Assembly: GCA_023055505.1 (NCBI GenBank)
Contig: JALIRH010000035.1
Coordinates: 5,512,382 to 5,576,381 of the forward strand
DNA length: 64,000 bases
Direction of reading: 5' to 3'
From: Callipepla californica brunnescens
Taxonomy: Eukaryota > Chordata > Aves > Galliformes > Odontophoridae
A program made the translations under genes and the position numbers. Under the pieces are notes generated by a model. It was given only the letters and a program-made list of their open reading frames with translations, searched no databases and was not told where the DNA came from. Below are positions 1 to 11,289 of this stretch, piece after piece; position 1 is the first letter of the stretch; the number at the start of each line of letters is the position of its first letter.

Positions 1-59
1 ACATCAAAACCGAGCCCGTGGATCAATCCAAATCAGAGTCCGCTGAGGAAGTTAAATGA
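1..59 (+). CDS. C-terminal end of an unidentified protein, terminal exon (partial)
   Basis: The frame starting at base 3 reads 18 sense codons and then TGA at 57-59, giving IKTEPVDQSKSESAEEVK. The stretch is rich in charged and serine residues, which suits a disordered nuclear-protein tail. IKTE fits the SUMO-conjugation consensus (hydrophobic-K-x-E), and in IKTEP it is followed by proline, as in many SUMOylated transcription factors. No splice acceptor is visible in these 59 bases, so the exon continues to the left of the window. I do not recognise the protein. A transcriptional regulator is an inference from the motif alone. With only 18 codons, chance cannot be fully excluded, but this is the most coding-like short segment in the window. 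Confidence 0.6.
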   Translation, partial: IKTEPVDQSKSESAEEVK

Positions 60-1239
60 GGCAATTGCTGTTAATTGTCGTCTCTGACATTTCAGCATCC
101 CACGTGGAGCGATGGGCAGGAGGCACCCTGCTCCTCTGGGGGCTCCTGGCTGCCCCAGATGAAACCTTTTTGCCAAGATTTTGGGGGAATATTTGCAGAA
201 CTGCCTCGGTGCTGCGTTCTGGCACCTACAAGGAAATGGAAAGGTCATTGCAGGGTTAAACGCGCTGTAAAAATCAACCTCGTGCTGTTGCTTACCAATT
301 GGCTAATAAGCCACAAAGTGGATTTTCTCAGATTAATTCCCACGCACTTCATTTCCTTGCTGCTTTTCCCCCGTAAGTCTGCTCTCCGCAGAGCTGGCAG
401 CCCAGGGCAGGACTTCCCTCCCTCAGTGCAACTGCTCTGGGGGTATCTTTGTGCCCCATCCTTCCTAACTCCCCAAAATTCAAGACCTTGCCCATGACTT
501 CTGTGCTTATACCCCATCAGCACTGCAGAAATCTCACCCTGGGCATCTGCTGTGGGTTTTTCAAGGAGTGGAGGCTTTGCTGCTTGTGTTCGCAGTGTGT
601 ACCCTAAGACCCCAAGTTTCTGGGAACCTCTTTAAGCAGTACAAGCTGGAAGGAGGCCGGGAGTTTTTCAAGGTCCCAGCTCATGTCCCCAGGCCACCAG
701 CTCTGCCTAAACTGTTCCTGACAGCTGCTTGTCTGAACTATTCATAGCTGAAAAGACAAGGGCCTCCCCAGGTAACTGCTGCCTCATCAAAGCCAAACCG
801 TGCTGGTGCTCTCCTCCTAATGTGCCCTGGAGGAAATTATACAACATTGCTAAAAGTTTGTACACATTTAATCTTCATTACAGAGGAGTCTCCAGCCTTG
901 CAGGTGGGTCTCACGTCGGCTCCTGTGGCAGTGCTGGGAGCCCAAGGAGATCCAGGCTGTTCTGTAATGTCCCCTTGCACATGGCAAGGGCAAAACCTCA
1001 TCCCTTCAGTTTTTGCTATGAAAGCAAATACATGTTTAGGTCTCACGGTTGCCAAATAAATAAATAACTCCATCCTGCCATCCTCTATTTAGTTTCAGCA
1101 TCATAATATTTATTACAACCACCCAAGCAACCCATTTGTTTCCAAGGGTCCCCATCTGGGGGAAGTTCTTTGCAGTTCCAGGCTGAGATGCCCTTTGGGA
1201 AACCCCACCCAGCTGCCACCTAACCCCCACCATGGCTTC
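60..1239 (+). other. Probable 3'UTR and immediate downstream flank
   Basis: This follows the TGA at 57-59 without a recognisable splice site. It contains no convincing coding frame. The first plausible cleavage signal is the overlapping AATAAA pair near 1055, so the first 1.0 kb may be transcribed as 3'UTR. The stretch at 1080-1130 is AT-rich. The UTR could instead be shorter or run further right. Confidence 0.4.
1055..1064 (+). terminator. Candidate polyadenylation signal
   Basis: Two overlapping AATAAA hexamers lie at 1055-1060 and 1059-1064, about 1.0 kb after the stop codon. A T-rich segment follows (around 1085-1140), as expected of a downstream element. It is the first AATAAA after the TGA. 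The hexamer is common by chance, so transcript evidence is needed. Confidence 0.35.
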
Positions 1240-1547
1240 TGTAGCAGAAATGGTGGATCACGGCCTGAAGCAGTGATGCAGCACCTGGTGGGAAGGCAGA
1301 GCCAGCCCAGGAGCTCAGGTGCATCCTGGAGCCAGGATCCACCCCTTCCCTGCCCTCATTTAATGGTTATCAGGGGGGTGGTAAGGGGTCTTTACTGGAT
1401 GTTCCTGCCTACCTGAGGTCTTCTACAGGTAAGCAGTTTTTTTCTTTTACTTCTGTGCCCATAGTTGTTGCAATTGAGCAAATCCTTACTTGCTGCAGCC
1501 TGGGATTTTGCTGCTCTGTTGTTGTCGCTGCATTTTCCATCGTGTTA
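1240..1547 (+). repeat. Unnamed interspersed repeat, copy 1 of 4
   Basis: This copy begins TGTAGCAGAAATG, runs through a conserved GC-rich core (tgatgcagcacctggtggga, then a gagccaggatccacccc block and a CCTGCCCTCATTT block), then CTACAGGTAAGCAG, a T-rich tract and a closing TTTTCCATCGTGTTA. The same order occurs at 10186, 30091 and 59388, all on this strand. The TG...CA-like limits of other copies suggest a solo LTR, but there is no inverted-repeat end and no clear target duplication, so the class is open. This copy has the most diverged 3' half. Confidence 0.8.
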
Positions 1548-3667
1548 GAGTATTCCCCCTGACACCCAGCACTGGGGCACTTTCCAAAAATTTCCCAAAC
1601 AACGAGCCTGAGCAAGCATCTGTTTCTCATTCAAAAGGGAATTCAATGGGCTGAGGATTTGCTCGTATTTTCCTGGGTATTTCCATGTCACCCAGCGGGA
1701 TGCACAGAGCTCTGCAGCAAGTGTGAAGGCTTCACCCTCTCGTTTGCCTCTAGCTGGCTGCATCGCTTAAGTTTTGCAAAACCGTAGCTTATTTGCCACA
1801 AAATAAAAAAGAGATGTCTCTGGGGATACTGGAAGGGCTCCAGAGAAGGGCTGCTGCCATGAGAAAAGCTTTGTAAGCTGACCCACGTGGGATGAGGTTA
1901 AGGGAAGAGAGCAGGAACAGCCCCGAGCAGGAGATTGCTCATTGCTGCTCAGGGCTGTGGCTATAAATACAGACTGGGATCTAAGAAAAAGGGAAGGGTG
2001 ACTTGGTTTATTCTGCTTCATCGATGAGAGCGGGCAGCCTTAAAGTGACAAGAGAGTGAAATGGGAAATAACAAGCCTGGATTCCTAGAAATTAGGGCTG
2101 AGCTAAACGTTGACCTGCAAGATCAGCTGGAGGGGCTCCGTGGTCAGCTCCAGTTCATTTTAATGCCTGAACCTATTATGTCATTTGAGTATGTGCAAAA
2201 TGGCCTTGGAGATACGTAAGTATCCTGGGATCTTTACCTTTCCTACTGTGAAAGACTTGTATCCCTGCAGGCCATCAGCTCTGCCTTTCTCCCGCACTGC
2301 ATCCCCCAAAAGCCTTTGCTGGGTGCTGTGGCCATCGCTGGAAGTGCCAGCTGGGTTATTCCCAAGGATTATCCTGGTTGTTTGGAGAGAATCACACGTG
2401 GTGAGGGAATGATGGCACCTGGCAGACGCTTGGGTCACCCAGGAGCGGATGGCTGGCAGGTTTGATTTGCCATGGCCAGTGTTTCCTATCTGGGAGATAA
2501 CAGCTGCAAAGAATCCCAGAGCACAGCGAGATCTCATCTCCTACTTCACGAACAAGGAAAGTGAAACAAGCAGCCAAAATCGTTGTTTTCTTTGATGTAA
2601 AGGGGCTGACATTTGAGCATTCTGCTCCAAAAAATCCCAGCAGCCGCCCCCAGACCCTGCTCCTTTTGCTCAGGGAGACACTGCCACGTTTTGTGGCATC
2701 TTTTACCTGTTGCTGGTAAATCCTTCCTCCTTTCTCGAGAACGTTTTATTTTCTTGTCACAAGCTGAAGGTTTTTCTCCTATAATATGAGCTGAAGGCTT
2801 CTCATGTTTTGTTGCGTTAACTGGACTGTAGGGAGAGGAGGAAGTATACTTAATGTTCCAGGTAGATGTCCAAGAAAAATCAAAGGAGCTCAATAAATAG
2901 GAACTCAAGCAGCTCAGCTTGCCTCTTTCCACTGCAAAGCGATCAGGTTCAGCAAAGGTGAAGCATCTTATTTTGTTCCTCTTTTAAAAACAACTGTCTC
3001 CATCTGAGCAGAGCATCTGAGAGCATCCCTAATCACGGCTGCTCTGAGTGCTGGTGCTAACGAACCTGGCTCCAGCATGTGGGTCATCGACAGCAGGGAG
3101 GAAACAGATATACAGGGGGGATTTTGCACTATAGATGTTCTTCTTTCTGGTGTGATTCTGTCTGCTGTGGTTCAATTTTAGGGGAAATAGGATTATTTAG
3201 AGCAGCTGATGAGCTGGCACAGGCTTTGTGATCGGTGGTAGGTGCAACCAGCTTGCTATGAGCCTGGGCCTCTTTTTGACAACCAAAAGGAGGGAACTGA
3301 AGTGGAATTGAAACAGCTGGAGATCCAGTTTAAGATGCAGGACATGGTGTGGAGAAGAGAGGTGTTAAGACAGCCTTGGGGAGGTGTCAGCCCTCTACAG
3401 AAACCCAACGTGAAGCATATGGGTTACAGCTGGCATTCTCATCCTGTACTGTCTTCTCCTGCCCGCTGCCCTGGCATAACCCGGTCTGTTGTTTCCAGCA
3501 GGGAATCTTTTCTCAGCTTCTTTCTCACCTCTGCATGTAGGGTTTTTTTTTCCCTCCCCGTTCTTCTGAGGTTTTTAAGAGAGAAGCAAGCAGATGCAAG
3601 AAGAAAATCAGTACATTGCCATTGTGGCTTGTTTCAGATGAGGTGATGGCCACATGCTGTGCATGAG
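1548..3667. other. Non-coding stretch, no gene seen
   Basis: Unique-looking sequence between two repeats. A TATAAATA word at 1961-1968 has no initiator or open frame after it. Minus-strand open frames of 118 and 128 codons (2181-2537 and 2546-2932) have no recognisable domain and lack splice context. I see nothing else to support. Confidence 0.5.
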
Positions 3668-3885
3668 GGGGATTTGGGTTGGATGTTAGGAACAGTTTCT
3701 GCTCAAAAAAGCAGTGCTGCACTGCTCAGCTGCTCATGGAGTGATGGGGTCACCGTCTCTGGGGTGTTCCAGACCTGTGGGGATGGGACACTGTCAGACA
3801 TGATCAGTGGGAACAGTGAGTTGGGATTAGATTGGGAATCTCAGAGGTCTTTTTCAGCCTTAGTGATGGGATGGTGTGTACTGGT
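3668..3885 (+). mobile_element. CR1 LINE 3' end fragment
   Basis: The sequence follows the CR1 terminal pattern in order: GGGTTGGATGTTAGGAACAG, then GAGTGATGGGGTCACCGTCTC, a GGGGTGTTCCAGA block, GGGACACTGTCAGACATG, and TCAGAGGTCTTTTTCAGCCTT followed by AGTGATG. This spans the end of ORF2 and the 3'UTR of the avian non-LTR element. It is diverged and 5'-truncated, as CR1 copies usually are, and cannot encode a functional protein. Confidence 0.8.
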
Positions 3886-4590
3886 GTATAGGTGTAGAGG
3901 GTGTATCTGTGCCCAGGAGATGTGAAGCTTAATTACACCCACTGTTGCAGAGAATGGTCCCTAAAGCTTATTCCTAATGAGGGAGGAAAACATTTCCATC
4001 TTGCTGAATTTCCCATTTGGACGAGGTAGAACATTCTGGGTCTGGTAGGTGCCATGGCCTCTACACCACAGCAGATGGATGGGCACCATATTGCTGCCAG
4101 TTGTGTTGGAGATGCCTCACCAGGCTTTTCTCTCATCTTCCAACAGCCTCTCTCTTTCCAGATGCATTTACAAAGCAAGATGAAAGTAGTTGTGTGATGT
4201 ATTAGGCCCCATGAATAATGCACTCATAGAATTCCTTGGTGCAACCGAGCATGTTTCATCCCATCAATATGATAAATGCAGGTACAGTTGTTTTAATTGT
4301 TGAGACCATGTTAGAGTGAAAACACATCTGTGCTTAGCCTGGGGGAACATTAATGTTGCCCTGATCTTGACAAACCAGTTCATTCGCACACAGCTAATCC
4401 GCTGCCTTCCTCGAGAGCAAAGCTGCTGCTTGAGCCAGCCTCCTCCTCCAGCTGCAGCGATGGGAGCAGGGAGAGAGCTGGGACCAGCCAAGGGTACAGG
4501 CATCCACGTGGTAGGCCCCAAATCCTATGAAGCTGAAAGTAAAATTGAGAGCTGGACACAGCATGGCGAGCATCAGCCAAGTCCCTTTGG

Positions 4591-4740
4591 GTTGGATGCT
4601 GCAATCCCCATCCCTGGAGGTGCACAAGGCCATGGGTGGGCACTGGGTGGGGTGCAGCCGCCCATAGGAGCTGGAACTGCATGGGCCTTAAGATCCCTTC
4701 CAATCCAACCAAACCCTGGTCCCTGGGATCTATGATCCCT
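4591..4740 (+). mobile_element. CR1 LINE 3' end fragment
   Basis: It shows the CR1 tail signature: GGGTTGGATGCTGCAATCCC, CATCCCTGGAGGTGCACAAG, GGCACTGGGTGG, AAGATCCCTTCCAATCCAAC, ending GATCTATGATCCCT, a decayed form of the ATTCTATG-type terminus. Only about 150 bp remain. Confidence 0.75.
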
Positions 4741-4799
4741 GCGGTACCAAGGGCTTCATGAGCTCCCACAAGATTCTGGAGGCCAAAACAGGGTGCAGG

Positions 4800-5035
4800 C
4801 CAGAGGCAGCAGTAAAATATCTCTGTAATAAACTGAAACACTTGGCTCTTTGAGCCGATGCCAGCTTTTATAACAATTTCCATCTTAAGCCGGCTCAATA
4901 CATATTTAATGAAATCTTCTATAAAACCTTTAACAGCCCTCAATTCATTTCAAGTGGTAAATGAGTCAGCAGTTTGAAATGATGAGAAGGATTCAGACTC
5001 TGCTGTCGTTACTTAAAGAGAAGAAGTGATTCTTT
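4800..5035. promoter_or_regulatory. Candidate cis-regulatory block with AP-1/MAF word
   Basis: An AT-rich, non-repetitive block immediately after a CR1 tail. It contains TGAGTCAGCA at 4962-4971, which joins a perfect AP-1 core (TGAGTCA) to a MAF-type GCA flank, plus CATATTTAAT and CTTTTATAAC words. Regulatory function is inferred from motif content and the contrast with GC-richer flanks. No conservation data were available. Confidence 0.25.
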
Positions 5036-6269
5036 TTTAATGCCTTTCCCACTAAATAACATTTCTTTTTCCTTTTTTTTTTTTTTAACTTGGTGCTGGT
5101 GTGGCACTGCTCAATAAAGAGGTGAGGGCAGGCACAGAGGTACAAGATGAACATATCTGACAGTCCATGGTCCGGCTGCTTGGTTGGGTCAGCTCCAAAT
5201 ACCCATTCATTGTTCTCTGCCTTAGTTTCCCCATTTGCTCAGTGCTACCAACCTCCTGCAAGGCGCTTTAGAGAGCTCTGGGCTGAGAGCACAGCCATCA
5301 GCACAACCTGAATGCCTATAGGTGAAAGCAATCAGGAGGGGAATATGCCATCTACCCAGCACAGCCCACCTGAGGAGCAATCACCTGCCCTGTTATTCCC
5401 ATTTCCCTTGATATCAGTCAGCAAGACCCCCCCCACCACCCCCTAAAGCCACAGAGAAAGGCAAATACCAGCTGTGCAATCATCGCTATATGGTACCTGC
5501 TCATTTGAATAATGAAACAGCATCTTTGTTAAAGGCAAGGAGACTTCCAAGTTGTCTTGTTCCGCAGCTCACCTATAAAAGCCAAGCGAGCTTTGCAAAA
5601 CATTTCAATTCTCCTGATCACTGTAATTACTGGATGGGATCCAGAGCTGCTCTCTGGCTCGCATGTGCCAGCAGGTTAGACAGGAGGGGTGTGAGCAAAG
5701 GATTTGAAACAAAGTGAATCATAGCTCACCCCCCCTCCTTTTACTTTTCCAAAAGCCTGTATTTTGCATTATATTGATTTCCTTTATTCCAGCAGCTTGC
5801 TGCGATGCAGAACAAGCACCTGCCAAGGGCAGGGATGTGTCAGGTCACCGCTGGTCGGGGTGACATGAGTTTGCTGAATGCAACGCGTGTCACCAGCCAA
5901 TAACATTATGTGGAATCAGGATTCTCCGCAGGGATAAACGTGCCCTTAAAAGTTGTTTTCAAGTTGCAGCGAGCGAGCGGTGATGGCACAGAGCCTAACA
6001 CGGTCCCTGGATGCCTCCGTTCAGCCGCTGGATGTGCCACAGACCGCGTGCTCAGGTCTGACTCACCTAAAGCAATTTGGTGGCAGGTTTTCCAGCAGCC
6101 CCATGGCTGCAGTCAGGCAGCATTTCCAATTAACTTCTGCATTTAAATGGCTCGCATTCTGTTCAGTGTGTGTTCGGCGCACAGCAGCCAGCAGTCCCTC
6201 TGATCTTTACTCTGGTGATGCTGGAGCAGTGGTACCTGTAGCACTGCTCTAAACAGCTTTGTGCAAGGT
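5036..6269. other. Non-coding stretch with T-tract and C-run
   Basis: Holds a 14-base T-tract at 5073-5086 and a C-run with CCACC repeats near 5426-5442. Short plus-strand frames at 5490 and 5910 have no recognisable content. Nothing further can be supported. Confidence 0.5.
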
Positions 6270-6436
6270 GGGTGCCACAGTCTTTGTGGGGTGTTCAACC
6301 ACCTCCCAGGGAGCGGGGGGCTCACTGTCCCTAGGGGTGTTCCAAAACTGTGGGAATGTAGCACTGAGGGATGTGGACATGGTTGGGAGTAGGGATCTGA
6401 GCTGTCTTTTCCAACCGTAATGATTCTATGCCAATG
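6270..6436 (+). mobile_element. CR1 LINE 3' end fragment with intact-looking tail
   Basis: The CR1 pattern is clear from CCTCCCAGGGAGCGGGGGGC and TCACTGTCCCTAGGGGTGTT through TGTAGCACTGAGGGATGTGG to TCTTTTCCAACCGTAATGATTCTATG, the classic CR1 3' terminus. The ATTCTATG tail fixes the plus orientation. It is 5'-truncated. Confidence 0.85.
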
Positions 6437-7559
6437 ATATCTGCTTATCCTCAGCATGGACCCCGGCTGGTGGATCTGTGCTCCTCGTGTACAGCTCAAG
6501 TTTTGAGTGGCTACGACATGAGATGGCCGCACATATAAAATCCACTTGCTGCTCTTAAGTGCTTGAAGTATTTTCTTCCATGTTTACCCTGAATGGAAGA
6601 TATTTCTGGCAGAGATGAGGAGGTACTCCTGCTAGTGTGCTAGGCTCAGGTGAGATTGCCTCGGAAATTCACTGTACAGATTTAATAACTGCTATTGAAA
6701 AAGGCTGAACTGTCCCCGGAACAGCTGCTAAAAAGAGCAACTACATTGTCCTTGAAAATGGAGAGCAATCTCGGGAGTGGGAAGGAGCAGAACTGGGCTC
6801 CTTTAGCCTACCTAAGCAAAGACAGAGAGGGGACCTGGCTGCTCTCTATAAATATGTCAGAGAAGAAAACACTAGGGGAGGAAATAATGGTGTAAGTTAA
6901 AGGCCATCATTGAGCAACGACTAAATTTAGGCTGGGAGACAAAAGGAAGATCTTAACCAGCAAAGCAATTTGGTTCAGAATAAGCCAAAGTCCTCAGAAG
7001 ATTAAATTCGATTAGCTGGTGGAAGGGATGAGGTGAGGACAGTCCTAACCCTGCAGATGGAACAGTGCCTGGTCAAGGGCAGGGTGGGGAGATGGCCAGG
7101 AGCACTGGGATCCTAAACAGGGATTGTAAAGTGCCCCGAGCAGCAAAGCAGTGTAACAACCCAAAGTACAACGGGAAATCTTTCAATCCAGATTGCTGTT
7201 TTCCTAACACAAGATTTTCAGCAGCGAGAGCTCCTGCTGCTAATGAGAGACGAAGATGCTACACGCAGGGGAGAGCTGCGCTTTAAATTGTTAATCCCAC
7301 TCCAAACCCATCAGCAAGTTGTGCTTCTTCCAAAACCAGTTGACTCCCAGCTGATCCCATCCATCTTTGATGCAGCTCCAGTAGAGGCAGCCACGGTGGC
7401 CCCAGTGCTGGCATGGTACCTGTCACTGCTTTGCTGCCCGCGGGAGAGCTGGTGAGGAGTTTGTTAAACAAAACCCATCTCAAGCTGTTATCTTCTACAC
7501 GCATCACCCAGATTAAATGGCACTTAATGGAATAATGAACCACAGGGAGAAACATACAA
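6437..7559. other. Non-coding stretch, no gene seen
   Basis: Unique sequence. Purine-rich segments at 6695-7060 give a short open frame (66 codons) without recognisable features. No repeat or RNA gene is evident. Confidence 0.45.
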
Positions 7560-7895
7560 GGAAACTTCATTAAATCTTGTTAAAAATGAATAAAATTCTG
7601 AATCAATTCCCATTAGTGAATGCACTGATATTTCACATATCTTTAGGAGTTTTATTATGCGTTCACGCATAATCTGATTCAATGATGGCTATTTTCCCCC
7701 AAACTCCTTTCCTTGTAATAAAAATGAGCAGGACGAAGCATTGGGTTTTGGCATCCCACGTGCTTTTTAAAAAAGAATTGCATGAAATATTTAAGCAATG
7801 TCTTTTCTTTCTCATGGTCATGCTCTTATTGTGTCGAGTCAGATTAGTTAAGTATACAAATAAGAGTAAACAAAGGTGACAGATAAATGAAACAC
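7560..7895. promoter_or_regulatory. Candidate AT-rich regulatory block with a 20-bp dyad
   Basis: About 330 bp of AT-rich unique sequence. The centre holds an interrupted perfect palindrome, ATTATGCGT-TC-ACGCATAAT (7654-7673). Nearby are CACGTG (7759-7764, an E-box), TAAACAAAGG (7867-7876, SOX/forkhead-like), and a run of ATTAGT, TAATAAAA and ATATTTAAG words. The CpG-containing dyad in an AT-rich setting suggests selective retention. Enhancer function is inferred. Confidence 0.3.
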
Positions 7896-9399
7896 ATGGT
7901 TACTGAATTGTCAGAGGTCCCCCCCACATGACCCATCCATAGGCTCCTTACTGGGCCGCTCACATGCAATTGTTGGCGAAGTTGAGAAGAAGACCAAAGC
8001 TTCAAGCAAGCTTCTCATAGGAGCAGATGTTTGTCTCTTTCTGCCTCTGTCTTGCACGCTTTCAGCTCATTTAAAACCTGAGTGTGCACTGAGCAGAGCT
8101 AAGCAAACAGTGGAAAACGAGTTCACTTAAATGATTGTAATTAATGATATTTGGAAATTCCTGCAAGGCTCGTGCCTTGTGCTAGCAGCTGGAAGAGCAC
8201 AGACCAGACACAACGTGCACTTCAAGTGTGTTAGGTGGGTGTGAAAGCTGGATGAGATGAGCTGGAGGAACCTGGCAGAGCTGGCAACAATTTGGGCTGC
8301 AAATGCACTGGTGTAAGAACCAGCTATCTGGGTTTGTGCAGCACCTAACATTTCTTCACTGTGTGCTCAGCAAAGATCTTTAAGTACCTTCAATCTAACA
8401 TCTACAAGAAGTTCTAACGCTTGCTTTTTCCCCCTTTTCTCAGGTATGATCATCTTGAACAAGCTCAGAATGAAAGGTGCCAGAGACAAACTCAATAGGT
8501 GGGGGTAGGCAGACAGATGGGAGAGCCAAAAGTAGCAAGGAGGCAATATTGGTCAGCATGTTAAACAGGAGTCAAGGCATGATAGACAGTGAGACACCAG
8601 CTGCTTAGCTGTTGTCAGGGTTTTGATAATAATAACGGGCTTGTTTTGCATAAACTAGCTGTGTGCATAATTCATGGCTGTAATAAGCTGATCATTAGGA
8701 GAAGACTCAGCTCACCTCCTAGCTGCATGTGGTCGGACCGAGGCGTTGGGTACAGGAGAGCCATGAAGGAGGCATATGAAAGAGGATAATTTATTCTAAT
8801 TCGAAAGACAGCTTCCACCTGACCCTTTTGTGCTTGCTCACCTTGAACAGCCAGTTGAGCATCGCAAGCGCCAGTTCTCTCGGAAAGCAAACTTTTCCTT
8901 CGAATCCTCCCCGCTGGGAGTACTTCAAAACATCCCCCTGACTGCAGAATTCCTGCTTGCCATGGGCATGCCCTGTTGCTTTGAATCCAGGCTGGGCTGG
9001 GTCAGAATCCAAGGAAAGTGAAGGGTCCACCAGGAGCACTCGTGCTGTGCTCGGAGCTGCGGACGAGGCAGCGGCGGTAGTTGCAGCTCCATGAGCAGCC
9101 ACGCCAGGAGAAGCTTCAGAGAGCCAAGGGATCTTTAGCAAAGGCATAACAGGAGCTGAATGCAAATTAGAAACGTTCAGATACAAATTAAACAGCAAGG
9201 GTAATTAAGCCCTGGCTCAGCTAACTGAAGACGCTGGTAAATTCTTCACTACTTCAAGGTGCTGGAACAAGACGCTGAGCTCTTCTACAAGTTGCTCTCA
9301 TGGGCAGTTTGTAGGGCTCAGAGAGGCACTCACCAGAAGAAAGCCTTTGGGAAGTCAAATTGGGTAGTTCGTTTCCTCCCAGCCTTGCAGTTGTGACTT
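7896..9399. other. Non-coding stretch, no gene seen
   Basis: Mixed-composition unique sequence. TGATTGTAATTAATGATAT at about 8133-8151 is a small homeodomain-type island. A 135-codon minus frame at 8791-9198 contains an alanine-rich run caused by GC-rich DNA and has no recognised fold. Confidence 0.4.
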
Positions 9400-9760
9400 T
9401 CTGACTTCTTTGTTGCATATTTATGGTGCAGAAACATCAAAAGGCCACGTCTGGGTCAGCGGGAATGGTGTGGATGTGAATTGTAGATTCCATAATCACA
9501 TTTTCAACTGGAATTGATCCTTAGACCGTGAAGAAATTCGTAAATATTTTCAAACAAGGAATATGGCGGGGACTTTTTCAATCTGTTTGCAGGCAATTTG
9601 CAAACAGAAAGCCTTGGCAACATTGCCTGAATACGTAATTAACGCAGTGATTTATGGGCCCAGCTGTAATTTCTCCCAACCTCCCTACTCTTCACCAAAT
9701 GATCTGGGAGAGGAACGACTCGTTTACATCATGCTTCATTTTGCTTCTCCATTCAGTCCT
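9400..9760. promoter_or_regulatory. Candidate enhancer-like block with paired forkhead words
   Basis: AT-rich unique DNA. CTGTTTGCA (9583-9591) and TGCAAACAG (9599-9607) form a perfect 9-bp inverted pair, each arm a forkhead-type TGTTTGC. CAAACA at 9551 adds a third. GTAATTAAC (9636-9644) is a homeodomain core, and TGATTTATGG (9648-9657) resembles a posterior HOX-PBX site. Four distinct motif types lie within about 110 bp. Function is inferred. Confidence 0.35.
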
Positions 9761-9959
9761 GCGCTCTGAGATACACTTGTGTCAGAAGGACATCTCCTCT
9801 ATCCAGGGGAAATAAGGAGAGTGGATTGTCTGCTTGCTTGACGGACGTGGGTAGAGGAGATGGCTTGTACTCCTGGTGGGATATGCAGTGGACAAACTTG
9901 CTCAATGCCTTTGAGTTGCAGATATTTCGAACTGATCTTTACGTGATGTGGATGGAGCA

Positions 9960-10514
9960 GGTATTTCCAGCAGTGAATGAACTTGAGGGGGTGCAGCCCC
10001 ATGTCTGAAGTTCTGCCCCATCCCTCCTGTCCTGGCTATATCCCTGACAAAGCTGCTGCCAACCTCTGCTTTATTGCTGCTGTCTTCTCCCCATCCTCTG
10101 CGCTCCCTGCTGCTCTCTCCCACATCATTGTGTTCCAAGGGGCTGTCCCATCTCCTGGGTGAAGCAGCCAAATGTTTGGGTGTGGTGTAGCAGAAATGCA
10201 AGTCAGGGGCTGAAGCAGTGATGCAGCACCAGGTGGGAAGGCAGGGCCAGCCCAGGGAGCTCAGGTGCATGCAGTGTGCTGAGTGATGGAAGGCTGGAGC
10301 CAGGATCCACCCCTTCCCTGCCCTCATTTAGGGGTTGGCAGGGGGAGGTGAGGGGTTTCTGTTGGAGGTCCTTGTCTACCTGTGGCCTTCTGAAGGTGAG
10401 CAGCTTTTTCTCCTTTATTTCTGTACCCACTGTTGCATTTGGGTTTGTCCTCATTTGCTGCAGCAAAGGACTTTGCCACCCCGCTATTCTTGTTATATTT
10501 TCCATTACGCTATA
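9960..10514 (+). repeat. Unnamed interspersed repeat, copy 2 of 4, long form
   Basis: The shared unit starts TGTAGCAGAAATGCAAG at 10186 and ends TTTTCCATTACGCTATAACA. Sequence to its left (GAGGGGGTGCAGCCCCATG near 9984, then GGGGCTGTCCCATCTCCTGG and GTTTGGGTGTGG up to 10185) resembles that left of copy 3. The full element therefore probably exceeds the 310-335 bp core. The left limit given is approximate. The internal word CTGAAGGTGAGCAGC matches a splice-donor consensus and is followed by a pyrimidine tract. Confidence 0.75.
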
Positions 10515-11289
10515 ACATTACATGTCTGTATTGAGCTGTCTAAAGAGAAGTGAACTTCTCTCATTTTTCAGTGGAAAAGATGCCTTTTCGAAGAAAGAGA
10601 AGAAGGAATGGAGGAGATGAGCCTTTATTTTCCTGAGCCACTTCTTCCTGAGGGAGCCGGTGTATGATTGACGGAAAGAGATCCAGTCTTGCTATTGAGA
10701 CATCAGGTAATGGAGAGCCTACCACATCTCTAGATAAGACATTACTTAGCCAGTCGCTTAATGCACCGGTATCCGTTCTTCTTTCCCCTTAAAATGGGGA
10801 CAATTATAGTTCTTATTTCTTGCCGGGCTGTGAGCCTGATGTTGTTAAGGTCTGTAAAGCATCTGAGAGCCATTAGTGTGTTTTGCTTTTCTACAGCTAG
10901 AAAGCATCCAGCTCTGTATGGCACAGCAAACGTTATTGTCTCCAAAGTGCCCGTTGTATTTAAGTCGGAACTGGAAAGAGGTGCAACCACTGAGAGCAGC
11001 CAGCACAGCCGAGGTGCTGAGTGCTGATTTGTATGAAGAGATTTTACAAACTATCTGAGAAATCCTGCGCTAGTCCATCCCAAATTGTTTGCTTTCTGAG
11101 GTTTTGAGTGCAGATGGGTTATTTGCAGCTGCAGAAAGTCCTCTCCCCTCCCCCCCCCCCCCCAATGGGGGTTTCTCCTAGTGGGCATCAATGCCATTTG
11201 GCTTTCAATGGGAACTCTGGGATAGGAAGTTATCCCCAGCTTCATTTTAGAGCCCAGGAAGCAGCAGTGAGTGAAGTGTTGTCCCATTG
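10515..11289. other. Non-coding stretch with C-run
   Basis: Unique DNA with a 14-base C-run at 11150-11163, which gives a G-run on the minus strand. Small open frames at 10742-11027 on both strands are mutual shadows. No gene is supported. Confidence 0.45.

Noticed and set aside
1961..1968. TATAAATA word resembling a TATA box
   Set aside because: No downstream initiator, open frame, CpG enrichment or splice donor supports a promoter.
4380..4943. 187-codon minus-strand frame
   Set aside because: It runs through a CR1 tail in antisense, so its openness is a by-product of the repeat.
9902..10327. 141-codon minus-strand frame, echoed at 29930-30457 and 59300-59527
   Set aside because: The shared peptide segments come from the interspersed repeat family itself, not from a conserved gene.
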